DNA from: Arctopsyche grandis
Lineage: Eukaryota; Arthropoda; Insecta; Trichoptera; Hydropsychidae
NCBI RefSeq assembly: GCF_051622035.1
Contig: NC_135360.1
Coordinates: 34,303,206 to 34,367,205, forward strand
Length of the DNA stretch: 64,000 bases
Direction: 5' to 3'
Shown in pieces: positions 1 to 16,457 of the stretch. Under the pieces are notes generated by a model. The model worked only from the letters and a program-made list of their open reading frames with translations, did not search any database and was not told where the DNA came from. A program made the translations under genes and the position numbers. Numbering within the stretch: position 1 is the stretch's first letter; each line of letters begins with the position of its first letter.

Positions 1-67
1 ATTAGGTTAGGGCGAGTAAAATATCAACCTTTCATTATTTAACTTTATTTAATCATTTATTTCTAAG

Positions 68-668
68 GGTCCGAATTGGAAATGAAGGATTTGAAGAAAG
101 CCTACTTGGAAGGAGAAGGCGATATGGATTACATTACCGATAGCACACCCTTCGCTCGTGTATCAGATGAACCTCGGCTCATAGAAATTCTCCAAGTACT
201 ATTAAATTAACTCATAGATCGTTTCAAAATCAACAGTCCATTTTCAAGTACTTAATTGTGTTGATATTTTCAGAAAATGATCGACGATGGGGAAGTTCCT
301 GAATACGAATTGTTTATAAATGAGCCAGAGAAGAAGAAAGCCACGAGGCACAAGAAAGCAGCTAGGGAAGCTCAAGAAGTAGAAAATCTAAATAAAATGA
401 TCGAAATTCAAAATCAGGAGAAAGGAAAAGGTATATTGTTAGCTTTTTTTTTTACGGCGAGTTGGAATATTTCTAGTTTTATTTGATTTAATATGTTTCC
501 GTAGAGAATGATCTCGCTATGATGATTCGTAAACGGCAGCAGGGTCGTGCCGTCAAGATGGACGACTTTTTCGATCAACTGGCTGAAAAATACGGCGGAG
601 GCGCCAACAGCACGCCCCCGAGGGGCAGACGTTCGAGCGGACGCTCCTCGGCCAAGAAGAAGAAATGA
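68..668 (+). CDS. DNAJC9: DnaJ homolog subfamily C member 9, 3' part (partial)
   Basis: Three exons are visible: about 68-195, 274-430 and 505-668. The 5' end, including the J domain, lies before the window. The translation (SELEMKDLKKAYLEGEGDMD, then DDGEVPEYELF, then a Lys/Arg-rich region ending RSSGRSSAKKKK) follows the C-terminal half of DNAJC9, including the GDMD and GEVPxYxxF segments. DNAJC9 is an HSP70 co-chaperone that also binds histone H3-H4 and helps their deposition. Exon joins keep frame with GT-AG sites; the stop is TGA at 666-668. The basic tail fits a nuclear protein. The gene is convergent with SEC11. Recognition comes from family similarity, not a search. Confidence 0.87.
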
Positions 669-876
669 AACAATCGGTTGTGTGATGTTACACGTGTTTT
701 ACTTTTATATTAATCTAAAACAATACTCGTTATAAATACATTAGTTTTAAATATTGTAATTTATCTCTTGAGAAACATGTATGAAAATTTTCGTTTCTAT
801 TTCCCCACATTAAATTGTTCCTCTGGTTGTTCATGTGTGATTTTGTGTATTATTTTGTTCGCGAATTTTTGCAAAA

Positions 877-882
877 AATAAA
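877..882 (+). promoter_or_regulatory. Possible polyadenylation signal of DNAJC9
   Basis: AATAAA about 210 bp after the DNAJC9 stop codon, in an A-rich stretch. Weak alone, but positioned for a short 3' UTR. Confidence 0.4.
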
Positions 883-1739
883 AAAATAGAAACCCTGATT
901 ATTCAATTGTACTTAAAAATTATTCTCAAACAATTTTTAATATATCTACAACTGAGATTCACAGTTTTCATCTTGATCAATAGAATATCAATGTTTGAGT
1001 TGAAGTGAATATTCTAGTTGTAATATATTTTAACTAGTTGGAATATATTCCGTCTAACCCATGTAAGATGATTCATATAGCGAATTACATTCTAGTCGGT
1101 CAAAATGTACTACAGCTGAAAATACAGTTCAACTATAAGTAAAACGCATATGTTAGGTTTTCGTGAAAACGTCATTCGACAAGAAAATTGAGTTGGAAAG
1201 TCACATTATTACACATACCTTTATTCGTAATATCTAGTATATATTAACGCATTATTGAATTCTAAAGCATTCGTAAAAACTTAAGAGCTATCAGAACTTA
1301 ACTATTATATTACAACTGGCGAACATTGTTGAAAGTGTATTTGCATTTGCAGATATATAATTTACCAGCTGAATTGTATTAGAAAACGCCAGTTGGAATA
1401 TATTACAACTGAAAATACACTTCGACTGTAACATCGATACTTGATTACGAAAAGTTTATATCGAATTCTGTGGCTGTTGTGCAATAAAATTCCTATCGTT
1501 GAATTACAACATATGGAGTATTTTTTACAGCATAGCACGAAGGAATTCTACGATGATATACATACATATAGAATTTATTCATATTTTATTTAAAAAAGGT
1601 TTTTTTTATTTTAATGAATTGTTTATATAAATAAAAATAAAAGATATAGTCCAGTGTTCATCGAGTGAGTCTTAACGAGATAATTTGTAATAAATTAAAC
1701 AAAGTAAGAAGTCTTATGAAAATTGGATATCAGTAATCA
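883..1739. other. Convergent intergenic gap with degenerate repeats
   Basis: No gene seen. Between about 940 and 1440 the motif TTACAACTGAAAATACAC and its near reverse complements recur with variants (around 1015-1050, 1108-1135, 1300-1335 and 1388-1430), so this is probably an old repeat of unknown family. The rest is AT-rich 3' UTR-like DNA of the two convergent genes. Confidence 0.4.
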
Positions 1740-2509
1740 TCATTCTCTATGCACCAACACATACACGGCTAGACAAATCAAAACTATATACTGAAACAAA
1801 AAATAAAATACGTTAGCGAACGGAGCTAAAAGAGAATATAAGATTTCAGTGTGAAAAATTGATACCTTTAGTTTCGGATACTCGTTCATAAAGATGGTCA
1901 CCATCCCGACATACGGTAAGAAACCTCGCGCTCGTCCAACTACGTCCTTAGCGTGAAGCCACAGTTGACCCTGAGCATACAATCCTCGATCGTCGACGCT
2001 ATTATTATCACCTTTGGTTAGAAATTTGACGGTGCCGTTGCTGCAATCAGTTGCAAAGAACAATGTTAGGATGGTGGAGGACTGGCGTTCGCATCCAATG
2101 TATGGGTGACTTACTTTTCGTGCAACTTTAGGACTCTGTGTACGATAGGAATGTCTCTGCCTTCCACTTTGAAGACGACGATTTCGCCGACTCGCACCGG
2201 CTCTTCGGGGTAGTTGGTGAGGAAGAGCAGGTCGCCTCGGTGGAAGGCGGGCTCCATGCTGCCGGAGAGGACGACGACTATGGGACTCTCGCTGCCGGTG
2301 ACCACCATCAAGCCCTTCCATATCATCAGAGCGGACGACACGATCATGCCGACGCTCAGTATTTGGTATATGAGCTGAAAGTAAAAGTGAGCTGCTGTAG
2401 TAGAGTTGGAGCGAAATCGAGCGAAATCGAGCGATCGTACGGTGGGAGAATGGGGCCCGACCTGTCGCTTGTTCATGCGGCGCAAGCCGTCCAACGCGGC
2501 CTCCAGCAT
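1740..2509 (-). CDS. SEC11: Signal peptidase complex catalytic subunit SEC11
   Basis: Four exons on the minus strand (2462-2509, 2115-2374, 1866-2040, 1740-1790) join in frame to 177 codons plus stop; human SEC11A has 179 residues. It cleaves signal peptides from secretory proteins in the ER membrane. A membrane segment is at about residues 18-35 and the catalytic Ser is in SGSMEP (about residue 55). RGDLLFL and the PIVHR box with the second catalytic residue follow, then TKGDNNAVDDR-like and GRARGF boxes and a C-terminal hydrophobic helix ending VLVHRE. The start is chosen because [16 protein letters not shown] matches the family N-terminus. The ORF reading through intron 1 and upstream is not the protein. 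A LINE remnant begins within about 200 bp of the start codon. Confidence 0.95.
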
Positions 2510-2659
2510 CTTGGCGGCTGCGATTCTTCGCGGTTTGGAAGAAGTGATCAGTCACCGTTCACCGTTCACCGGTCAGCAATCGCAGTCACAAATCGACGAT
2601 GTCAGTTTCGGACACCGGTGGCCACACGTCACCGCTAGCCGTTCACGGTGGACCAGTGT

Positions 2660-3964
2660 TGACAATCTCACAACACTAATGCACAACACACTTTATATTA
2701 TAGAAAAAGTGCAAAAAGCATTTCTTCGTTTTCTTTATAAGAAAGAGTATGGGTACTACCCATATCTCTATCCTACTCCTTTCCTTTTGGGCATGCTTGG
2801 GTATGATTCCCTTGAACTTCGGAGAAACTTAAGAAACTCGTTAATTCGTTTCGTTATCCAGCTATTGCGTGGTAATACGTCATGCCCGTTGTTGCTGGAA
2901 CAGTTGGGACTTTATGTCCCTAATAATTATGTGCGTGGTAGACATCATCATTTGATGGTTGTACCTGCTGCTCGCACACTTCTTTTTCGAATGGCTCCTA
3001 TTCCAAGAGCTATTCGACTTCTCAATGAAATCGTTGCTGCTGTCCCTGAATGTGATATTTTCCACCTTGGGGAGCGTAGATTGTCGGATATTATCTTAAC
3101 ATATTTATCTGGTAACCTGCGCTCATCATTACTTTCTTAATTTGAATGTGATGAATGAGTGGAATCTTAATCTACTCTCTTCCATTTGGGCCTCGCTGTG
3201 ATTTTATTTTTTATTCATATTTTGTTTTATTTTATTTTACTTTTTCTTTCTCCTTTGTACATTTTTATATACTATTGTTGCGTACGGGGTGGGTGGAGGA
3301 TCCAAGTAAAAGACCAACAGTCGTATCACAGCATTTATTGATGATTAAGGAGATACACGCAGTGTCACTGCTAAGTCCAGGATCCATGATATCGCCTACG
3401 TACCGCCTTATAAAGGGTAGATCTCTCAGTGCGCCTAATCTGTTTACCTGTTGTATAGTCACGTATTCGGATATGTATTTCCACGACATTGGGTCTTCCC
3501 GTACCGATTCTGAGAAATAACTAATAACGGTCATTGTTTAGCCTAAATGCACTTAGAGTCCAGATATAATCCTGGAAGTAAGTGCAAGCACTTACATAGT
3601 TAATCCAATAACAGATAACCCTTGAACGGTCACATAGTCTCCGGGATTCTATTCGCTTAATTCGCGGCGTACGTAACACTATTTTATTTTTGCTCAGTGT
3701 AAACAAAGAATGGGATTTATGGATTTTATTTTTAATTTTTACACTTTTGTTATTTTTTTTTCTCTCTGAATGATGTACTATTTTCCTTTTTACTTTTTTT
3801 TTTTATTATTTTATTTTACCATGTTTTCTGCTTTTGCTTTTTTCCTTTATTTACAGTTTACTTGTTTTTATATCATGTTTTTATATATTTTTCAAATGTA
3901 GGCCATTGTGGCGCATTAGGTTCTTCCTGTAATGCCACAATGGTCCAAAACTATTAAATAAATA
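2660..3964 (+). mobile_element. LINE 3' remnant (Jockey/CR1-type tail) with a nested solo LTR
   Basis: 5'-truncated non-LTR element. Codons at about 2690-3140 give a C-terminal reverse-transcriptase tail (starting TLYIIEKVQKAFLRFLYKK, ending GNLRSSLLS then stop). A 3' UTR follows, with the inverted pair GCCATTGTGG / CCACAATGG at 3901-3944 and a TAAA-rich tail. The same 3' UTR recurs at 5864-6185. The UTR is interrupted at 3276-3678 by an LTR-type insertion. Clade assignment is from the general look of the tail only. Confidence 0.7.
3276..3678. mobile_element. Solo LTR-like sequence (fossil)
   Basis: A 403-bp insert beginning TGTTGCGTACG and ending CGTACGTAACA, flanked by the 4-bp duplication CTAT (3272-3275 and 3679-3682). 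TG...CA ends plus a 4-bp duplication fit a solo LTR of Ty3/gypsy or BEL type. It sits in the 3' UTR of a LINE remnant, so it is younger than that LINE. No internal coding region is present. Confidence 0.6.
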
Positions 3965-3984
3965 AATATTCCAATTTTATTTTA

Positions 3985-4012
3985 TTCTATTCTATTCTAT
4001 TCTATTGAGCAG
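3985..4012. repeat. TATTC pentanucleotide microsatellite
   Basis: Short run of TATTC units after the LINE tail. Confidence 0.6.
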
Positions 4013-4029
4013 CCTTTAAATTATGGTAA

Positions 4030-4256
4030 ATGGATTACTTCTCAAATGTAAATCGCTAACAGGATAACCGCTCGCTCGGATCTCCTGTCGTACAAAAATC
4101 GGTCGCATAGGAAAATTACCACACAGAAAACTGCCCAAACATTGCTCAGAATATGCTTTTTTTCTACGAGATTTTTATTATTTGACCAATATTTGGGCAG
4201 TTTTACAGGAAATCCGCGCGAGCGGTTATTCTGTTAGCGATTCACATTTGAGAAGT
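4030..4256. mobile_element. Foldback MITE-like repeat, copy 1
   Basis: The arms GATTACTTCTCAAATG and CATTTGAGAAGTAATC bracket about 225 bp, and complementarity continues about 45 bp inward (CGCTAACAGRATAACCGCTCG). The sequence recurs at 4885-5130. Target duplication not clear. Possibly an internally deleted derivative of the element whose coding start is at 4801-4880. Confidence 0.5.
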
Positions 4257-4295
4257 AATCACCAAATTAACGATACATACATACAAATATAAAAT

Positions 4296-4499
4296 GGTAT
4301 TTGGATTATTAGATACATTACGATCGCCCAAAAGACAATTTTTGCCATGAACATCGCGAATACGGAATATTCGGCATTCGAGTTCTCGTTAGTGTGATAG
4401 TTATTGTTAGTATGATGGTCTTTTCGGCTGCCAGATGTTCCGTTATAGAGATTTTAGTGACTTTTGAGCGAACGCTTTGTGACCAATAATCACCGAACC
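4296..4499. mobile_element. Mutator-type MITE, copy 1 (204 bp)
   Basis: Ends GGTATTTGGATTATTAG and, inverted, GGTTCGGTGATTATTGGTCA, giving imperfect ~40-bp terminal inverted repeats. Flanked by the 9-bp near-duplicates ATATAAAAT (4287-4295) and ATGTAAAAT (4500-4508). Four other copies in the window also have 9-bp duplications. Confidence 0.75.
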
Positions 4500-4529
4500 A
4501 TGTAAAATATGAATATTGGCGAAACATTA

Positions 4530-4884
4530 TTAAGGTCTGTTCATACTTAACAGCACTGCACGGCTTCAGCACTGCACGACTCCGTTTCAAATATGTCATT
4601 TAATTACATTTCTATTCATATCTACCTACACGTCACGTTTACAGCAATTTAGCCGAGTGCAAGGCAAAATCGGCTTACTTATACATTAGAGGCCATGACG
4701 ATACGGCGCAATATTGCTTACGTCGTATTGTCGAGTACTTGCAATATGAATGCATACACGTGCATTCGTAGCTACGCGTCAGAATACAAGTCAGCAAAAA
4801 TGTTTCGACGTTTATCGAACGAAAAATTATGTATAATCGCGCTGTTGTTGGAAGAAGAAGCTCAAGAAGGCAACAAAAAAGCAC
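4530..4884 (+). mobile_element. Possible PIF/Harbinger 5' remnant
   Basis: AGGTCTGTTCATACTTAAC with the nearby CAGCACTGCACG doublet looks like a Harbinger-class terminus preceded by TTA. About 270 bp further on, 4801-4880 can encode a short acidic start (MFRRLSNEKLCIIALLLEEE), reminiscent of the N-terminus of HARBI1-like nucleases, before the sequence passes into the foldback repeat. No nuclease domain is present. Tentative. Confidence 0.33.
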
Positions 4885-5130
4885 TCTCGCTCGGATCTCC
4901 TGTCGTACGAAAATTGGTCGCATAGGAAAATTACCACACAGAAAACTGCCCAAACATTGCTCAGAATATGCTTTTTTTCTACGAGATTTTTATTATTTGA
5001 CCAATATTTGGAAATTTCTTTGTGGAAATTTTTCTATGCGATAAATTTTCGTGCCACAGGAGATCCGCGCGAGCAATTTTCGTGCGAGCGGTTATTCTAT
5101 TAGCCATTCACATTTGAGAAGTAATCGCCA
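4885..5130. mobile_element. Foldback MITE-like repeat, copy 2
   Basis: Same interior as 4030-4256 (GGTCGCATAGGAAAATTACC, then ACTGCCCAAACATTGCTC). Its right arm CACATTTGAGAAGTAATC is followed by the same spacer as copy 1, so 4.0-4.5 kb and 4.9-5.7 kb look like a duplicated block. The left arm is absent; the sequence joins the Harbinger-like remnant instead. Confidence 0.5.
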
Positions 5131-5157
5131 AACTAACTATACATACAAATGTAAAAT

Positions 5158-5684
5158 GGTAATTGGATTATTAGTTACATTACGATCACCCAAAAGACAA
5201 TTTTTGCCATAAAAATCACGAATACGGAATATTTGGCACTCGAGTTCTCGTTAGTATTGTGGCGGCTAACATGCCAGTCGTCTCATTCGTTAATCCTCTA
5301 TAGTATGCTTAAGCCCGCTTTAAAGGTCAAGGAATTTGACCCTTAAAGCCCTCAACATGAGGCCACCACCCCCCGAACGAATACAGTCTAAGAGACCCTT
5401 TCGTCGGAGAACGAGACGGTTGTTCATGAATATCGCACAAGAACAACCGCACATCACTGTTCAATTAAAAAAAACCACACTGTACATAACCAAGTAAAAA
5501 AATAAACAACAACGCACGAACACATAAAGCGCGCATGCGTTAGGAAACAATACCTGAAATGTGCCGTGCCTCTATAGTATGATAGTTATTGTTACTATGA
5601 TGGACTTTTCGGCTGCCAGATGTTCCGTTATAGAGATTTTAGTGACTTTTGGGCGAACGCTTTGTGACCAATAATCACCGAACC
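5158..5684. mobile_element. Mutator-type MITE, copy 2, interrupted
   Basis: Same family as 4296-4499, with an exact 9-bp duplication ATGTAAAAT at 5149-5157 and 5685-5693. Its middle is interrupted by an LTR-like insertion (5258-5574) with its own duplication. Confidence 0.75.
5258..5574. mobile_element. Short LTR-like element (fossil), copy 1
   Basis: Insert beginning TGTGGCGGCT, flanked by the 6-bp duplication TAGTAT (5252-5257 and 5575-5580), nested in a MITE. Shares TGTGGCGGCT and AACATGCCAGTCGTCTCATT with the element at 60602-60762. Family unknown; a small LTR or TRIM-type element is one reading. TAGTAT also occurs once inside, so two insertions are possible. Confidence 0.45.
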
Positions 5685-5863
5685 ATGTAAAATATTTATA
5701 TTGGCGAAACATTGTTATGAGTCACTTTTTTTGTATTTAATCAAAAATACATACGCACTAGCTTAGTACGTACTGTTATACACAAAGTTTTAATTCATAA
5801 TTTTACAAATCACAATCGTCAAAATACTGACAACCAAATTATCAATAGGTTTAGAGAAATTAT

Positions 5864-6185
5864 ATGTGATGTATGAGTGGAATCTTAATCTACTCTCTTC
5901 CATTTGGGCCTCGCTGTGATTTAATTTTTTTATTCATATTTTGTTTTATTTATTTTACTTTTTTTTTCTCCTTTGTACATTTTTATGTACTATTTTAATT
6001 GTATTATTATTTTCCTTTTGTAACTGTTTTATTATTATTTTATTTTACCATGTTTTCTGGTTTTCAATTTTTCTGTTTTTTACTAATTTTACTTGTATTT
6101 ATATATTTGTTAAATGTAGGCCATTGTGGCGCATTAGGTTCTTCCTGTAATGCCACAATGGTCAAAAACTATTAATTAATAAATA
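5864..6185 (+). mobile_element. LINE 3' UTR fragment, second copy
   Basis: Matches the 3' UTR of the LINE remnant at 2660-3964 (GTGGAATCTTAATCTACTCT through GCCACAATGGT and a TAAT/TAAA tail) without the LTR insert. This gives the uninterrupted reference for that site. No coding sequence. Confidence 0.75.
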
Positions 6186-6802
6186 AATTGTTTGTAGTTT
6201 TTTTTATTTTTTATAATAGGATCGTTTATAAGAACATGAGAGTTAGATTCGCACCCTCGCGGGTAACTATTACGTGGGCACCCTCGTGGTCAAGATTTTA
6301 GTTTTATTTATTTTTTTAATTGGTTATTTTGATTGTAACCATTTCAATTTATTGAAGATGTTGCCGATAGGGAGTTTAATGCCGTATGACGTATGAAATG
6401 AGATATCCGCATCTTGGGTCGAGTACTTATGGGCACTTATAGAAACTTTTCACTTTAAATGCACCTCTTTTAAAAATGACAAAATAATAATAAAATTAAC
6501 TTGAAGTATATTTCAACAATACGACGTTCATAAATGGCCAACCTCTGACGACTGCACAAGTACCATAGGCTGAAGATAAGATTATGCAAATCGGACCACC
6601 TGCTCTCATCTTTCTTCTTTCATTCATTTTTATCACCGAACACTTGAGTCCGCAAAACGAATAAAAGTCCACCGTACGTGCCGTGCCCATACTCTTATTT
6701 GTCTCTCATTTACTTACCAAAGCAACGGTCGAAACCAATTATTTCATATACATCGCCCACACTACCTTATATTTCTTTACATTTATTTTTTAAATAGAGT
6801 TT
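6186..6802. other. Intergenic, no feature recognised
   Basis: AT-rich DNA. An imperfect duplication CGCACCCTCGCGGGTAACTA / GGCACCCTCGTGGTCAAG lies at 6250-6295. No gene or complete repeat seen. Confidence 0.3.
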
Positions 6803-7250
6803 TGTAACGAACGGTTTTACGCGCGCTTATCTGATCTCGCGGGGGAAGATCTAGAGGGCGTTTACGTCGTTCTTCTTCCAAGGGTCGGGTTATATGGAAA
6901 CGTGGACTAACTGGTCGGGAAGCTGGCTCTGTGGTCCTCTGGTTGGTCGGTCCTCTCACGGCTGAAGTTTCTCCGGAAACGGCGTGAGGAATACAGGGGA
7001 CGTTGGGCTACTCTTGGGAGGGAGTGATGCTGCACTCGACCTCACAGCGGTTCTTCAGCAATATGGTGGATCTCTGGGCCCCGTCTCCCCCTGGAGACGT
7101 GCACAGGAGAGATCTTTCTTCGTCGGTCGATGGCGGGTGAGAGAGCTCGCTCTTCATGCGCGCGCGCCTATAAGACTTTTTCCTGTGTGGCCACTCGAAA
7201 TAAAGGGTGAGTGCTGCCCTATGGGACGATGGGGAGAACGTCACGTTACA
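6803..7250 (+). mobile_element. Solo LTR-like sequence (fossil)
   Basis: A 448-bp insert from TGTAACGAACGG to CGTTACA, with a 4-bp duplication GTTT at 6799-6802 and 7251-7254. It is GC-richer than its surroundings and contains CCTATAAGAC (TATA-like, about 7167) followed by AATAAA (about 7199), the usual promoter and polyadenylation layout of an LTR. Probably Ty3/gypsy-type. The intact duplication suggests moderate age. Confidence 0.65.
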
Positions 7251-7373
7251 GTTTATTATATTTTCCCACCACGGATGACAGAATTTGACCACTGACCAAG
7301 AGATTTTGTTTATAAACCCTGGGCCCGGAGATCGACCGCCAAACCCGGAATCTCACGGGTCAAAATGATTGTG

Positions 7374-7654
7374 TTAGAATTTCGTGTTAAATTGAAAAAA
7401 AATGTCAATTTTCAATATGCGTTCTATGCCTTCCACCATACAAATGGCCGTTGTATGGTGGAAGGGTGAAGGTGCCCCCTCCGGCGCCTTCGCCCCGGCG
7501 CCTTTGCCTCTGGGGACTTTGAATTGAAAAAAATCGAATCGGCGTTTATGAATCGAAAACAAAAAAAATCGAATGTGTTGTCTACGAACCAACGAACGAA
7601 GGTTACATATATACATACATATATGCAAAGTCTCTTTCAAAATTATATATTAGA
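7374..7654 (-). mobile_element. Helitron-like non-autonomous repeat, partial
   Basis: The right end reads, inverted, TCTAATATATAATTTTGAAA then GAGACTTTG, the same terminal motif as the elements at 25490, 43023 and 43340. It is followed by GATTCG-rich sequence and a GC-rich core with repeated GGCGCC(GG)GGCGAAG units at 7470-7515. 7410-7460 also holds a small palindrome of CCTTCCACCATACAA. The other end is not defined. Confidence 0.45.
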
Positions 7655-7674
7655 AGAGATGTGGTGCTCACTGT

Positions 7675-7878
7675 GGTTCGGTGATTACTGGTCACAAATT
7701 ACTCGTCACAAAGTCACTAAAATCTCTATAACGGAACATCTGGCAGCCGAAAAGTCCATCATACTAACGATAACTATCATAGTAACGAGAACATGAGTGC
7801 CAAATATTGTGTATTCGCGATTTTCATGGCAAAAATTGTCTTTGTGACCACCCCAATGTGACGAATAGTCCAATTACC
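7675..7878. mobile_element. Mutator-type MITE, copy 3 (204 bp)
   Basis: GGTTCGGTGATTACTGG ... CCAATTACC, with an exact 9-bp duplication GCTCACTGT at 7666-7674 and 7879-7887. Opposite orientation to copies 1 and 2. This is the best-preserved copy in its flanks. Confidence 0.85.
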
Positions 7879-7887
7879 GCTCACTGT

Positions 7888-8306
7888 ATGTACATGAAAT
7901 ATAATATTTTCGTTTATATTTGTATATTTTTTGTCTCAGTGTACTGCTTCTTTTTTATATTTTATTCTGTATGTGTGCCAATTTAAATAAAATCAAATTC
8001 AATTAAACTGCAGTAGGTAATTGTTAAGCGTTTATTACCACTTTTTCGAAAATTCTGTCGAGACGAATCGATTCAGCGGAGACACAGGACAGTGTAATTG
8101 AAATCGACGAAGCTTTCGACACAACGAAAATCCGAAATCGGCATATTTCGCTCCGGCGTAGAGTGCACGTACGCGTACACGTAATTGAGGCAGAGCACGC
8201 ATATTCGTCGACAGGTTTGACCCTTGACGTGTGGGTCTGCCCGTGAGTTGAGTCAGCGCCGGTTCGGGTGATCGTTGAAAGTCACACTTGTTTGCGGCAA
8301 TCCAAG
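7888..8306 (+). promoter_or_regulatory. BAP31 upstream region and likely 5' UTR
   Basis: No other gene seen. From about 8040 the sequence becomes CG-richer than the AT-rich flank, as expected for a housekeeping promoter and leader. No TATA box stands out. The transcription start cannot be fixed. Confidence 0.35.
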
Positions 8307-9005
8307 ATGAGTCTCCAATGGGCGCTGATCGCGGGCTTCCTCTACTTCGAGATAGCCATAGTGCTGCTGCTGGTGCTGCCGGTCGCCTCCCCTCGCCGCT
8401 GGCAACGACTCTTCAACTCGAGACTTCTGCAGTTCGTGAAGGCGCAGGCCGGCGTGTACTTCGGCGTGCTGCTCGCCATCCTGGGTCTGTTCCTGCTGGA
8501 CGCCATCAGGGAGATGCGCAAGTACTCGGGAGCGCCCGAGCACGGAGACCCGCACCACCAGCACTTGGACGCCGAGATGCAGGGCAACATGAGGCTGTTC
8601 CGGGCTCAGCGCAACTTCTACATCTCGGGGTTCGCGCTCTTCCTCTCCCTGGTGATTCGCCGTCTCGTCATCCTCATCTCGGCTCAAGCCACTCTGCTGG
8701 CCCAGTCCGAGGCTAATCTGCGCCAGGCCCAGAGCGCCACCACGGCTGCCAGGAGTCTGCTGGCCCAGAAAGGATCCGGGGAGGCCGCGCAAAACGACAC
8801 CAACGAAGCTCACGACAAGGAAATCACCGCCCTCAAAGCCAAGGTCGCCTCTCTGGAGACCGACCTCGAAAAGGAACGCAAAGACAAATCGGCCGTCAAG
8901 TCGCAGGCCGAGGGTCTCAACAAGGAGTACGACAGGCTGACCGAAGAGTACAGTCAGCTGCAGAAGAAGATCACCATCGGTTCGACAAGCAGAAAAGACG
9001 AATAA
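8307..9005 (+). CDS. BCAP31: B-cell receptor-associated protein 31 homolog
   Basis: A single uninterrupted frame of 232 residues; family members are about 230-250. BAP31 is an ER membrane protein that escorts other membrane proteins and takes part in ER quality control and apoptosis signalling. MSLQWALIAGFLYFEIA is the family N-terminus, which picks ATG 8307 over the upstream in-frame extension. Membrane segments are near residues 7-28, 45-64 and 104-124, followed by a cytosolic coiled coil (about 165-225). The C-terminus RKDE resembles the dibasic ER-retrieval signal. The codons are GC-rich compared with neighbouring genes, which suggests high expression. Lack of introns contrasts with every other host gene here. 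Confidence 0.95.
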   Translation: MSLQWALIAGFLYFEIAIVLLLVLPVASPRRWQRLFNSRLLQFVKAQAGVYFGVLLAILGLFLLDAIREMRKYSGAPEHGDPHHQHLDAEMQGNMRLFRAQRNFYISGFALFLSLVIRRLVILISAQATLLAQSEANLRQAQSATTAARSLLAQKGSGEAAQNDTNEAHDKEITALKAKVASLETDLEKERKDKSAVKSQAEGLNKEYDRLTEEYSQLQKKITIGSTSRKDE

Positions 9006-9258
9006 TTCCGAATCAAATTGATTTTTTTTTTTTCTATCATTTTGTTTGTTCTTTTTGAGTGCGTTTTTTTCACATCGCTTACACTAATTCTTAAGTTCTT
9101 AGATATTTTTTGTACCCGATTTTTTAACCGAATTTCGTATGATTAGAACTATTGCGTTATGTATCCATTATATTTATGAATTACGATTATTTGTAAAAGA
9201 TGATGTAATGATGTGTATTATATGTGTATGATTACACTGTGTGTGTGATTATTAATCC

Positions 9259-9264
9259 AATAAA
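9259..9264 (+). promoter_or_regulatory. Polyadenylation signal of BAP31 (proximal)
   Basis: AATAAA about 255 bp after the stop codon; another lies near 9592, so alternative 3' ends are possible. Confidence 0.5.
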
Positions 9265-10040
9265 ATCATATTTTTATACTGTTAACCTGTTGACATGTTG
9301 TGATAATTTAATAGATGTTATGATCAGAAATAGATTCTCCGAAATGCAACAATAAATACTGTCCATGTTTAATTGATTTAATAACAGTTTCTAAAATTGA
9401 GATTTCCGGGAGAGGTATAAAATGCATATTTTTGTATGTGTTATTTATGTATGTATACTGTTTGGCTGTTAAGGGATATCCTTGTATTGTAAATATTACA
9501 TATTTAAAATCTTTTTCGTACTAATAAGACTGGTTTTTTTTCTTGTATTTTTATTGTATATGGAATCGAGTATACTCTTTGGGGTGCTAGTTAATAAAGT
9601 TTAAATCGTTACTAATTGTTTTTCATTCGCCCTTTTGTCTTTCCTTGATGATTTCTCCAAAAATTATTGACTACTTCTTGACAATTAATGACATCGTTGA
9701 TTTGATTTTGTATTATGTGTAACGTTAACGGTGAACGAGAGCACACAAAGTTCCAGTTACGTGACCTATTAGATATCATCTTGTTTTATATTTTACATGA
9801 ATGTAACGAGTCAACACTAAACATTTGTGTGAATTGGAATTTAAATGCATGTACATAAGTATTATGTATGTTAGGAACACATTTATTCGTGAAAATGTAT
9901 ATATATTTTAAAATAGATATTATGGTTTATCATCCCCGTAAAAAATAAACATTACTATACAATTATCTACGTATATAATATTAACATATTGATATTAAAA
10001 TTCTAATGTGAAGATTTTTTTTTTGTAATTAGTATAATCA
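9265..10040. other. Convergent intergenic gap
   Basis: AT-rich 3' flanks of BAP31 and of the carboxylesterase. No gene or recognisable repeat. Confidence 0.4.

Positions 10041-16457
<6,417 letters not shown>

Noticed and set aside
2138-2638. 166-codon plus-strand frame over SEC11 exons 1 and 2
   Set aside because: It is antisense to a clear SEC11 coding exon and resembles no known protein.
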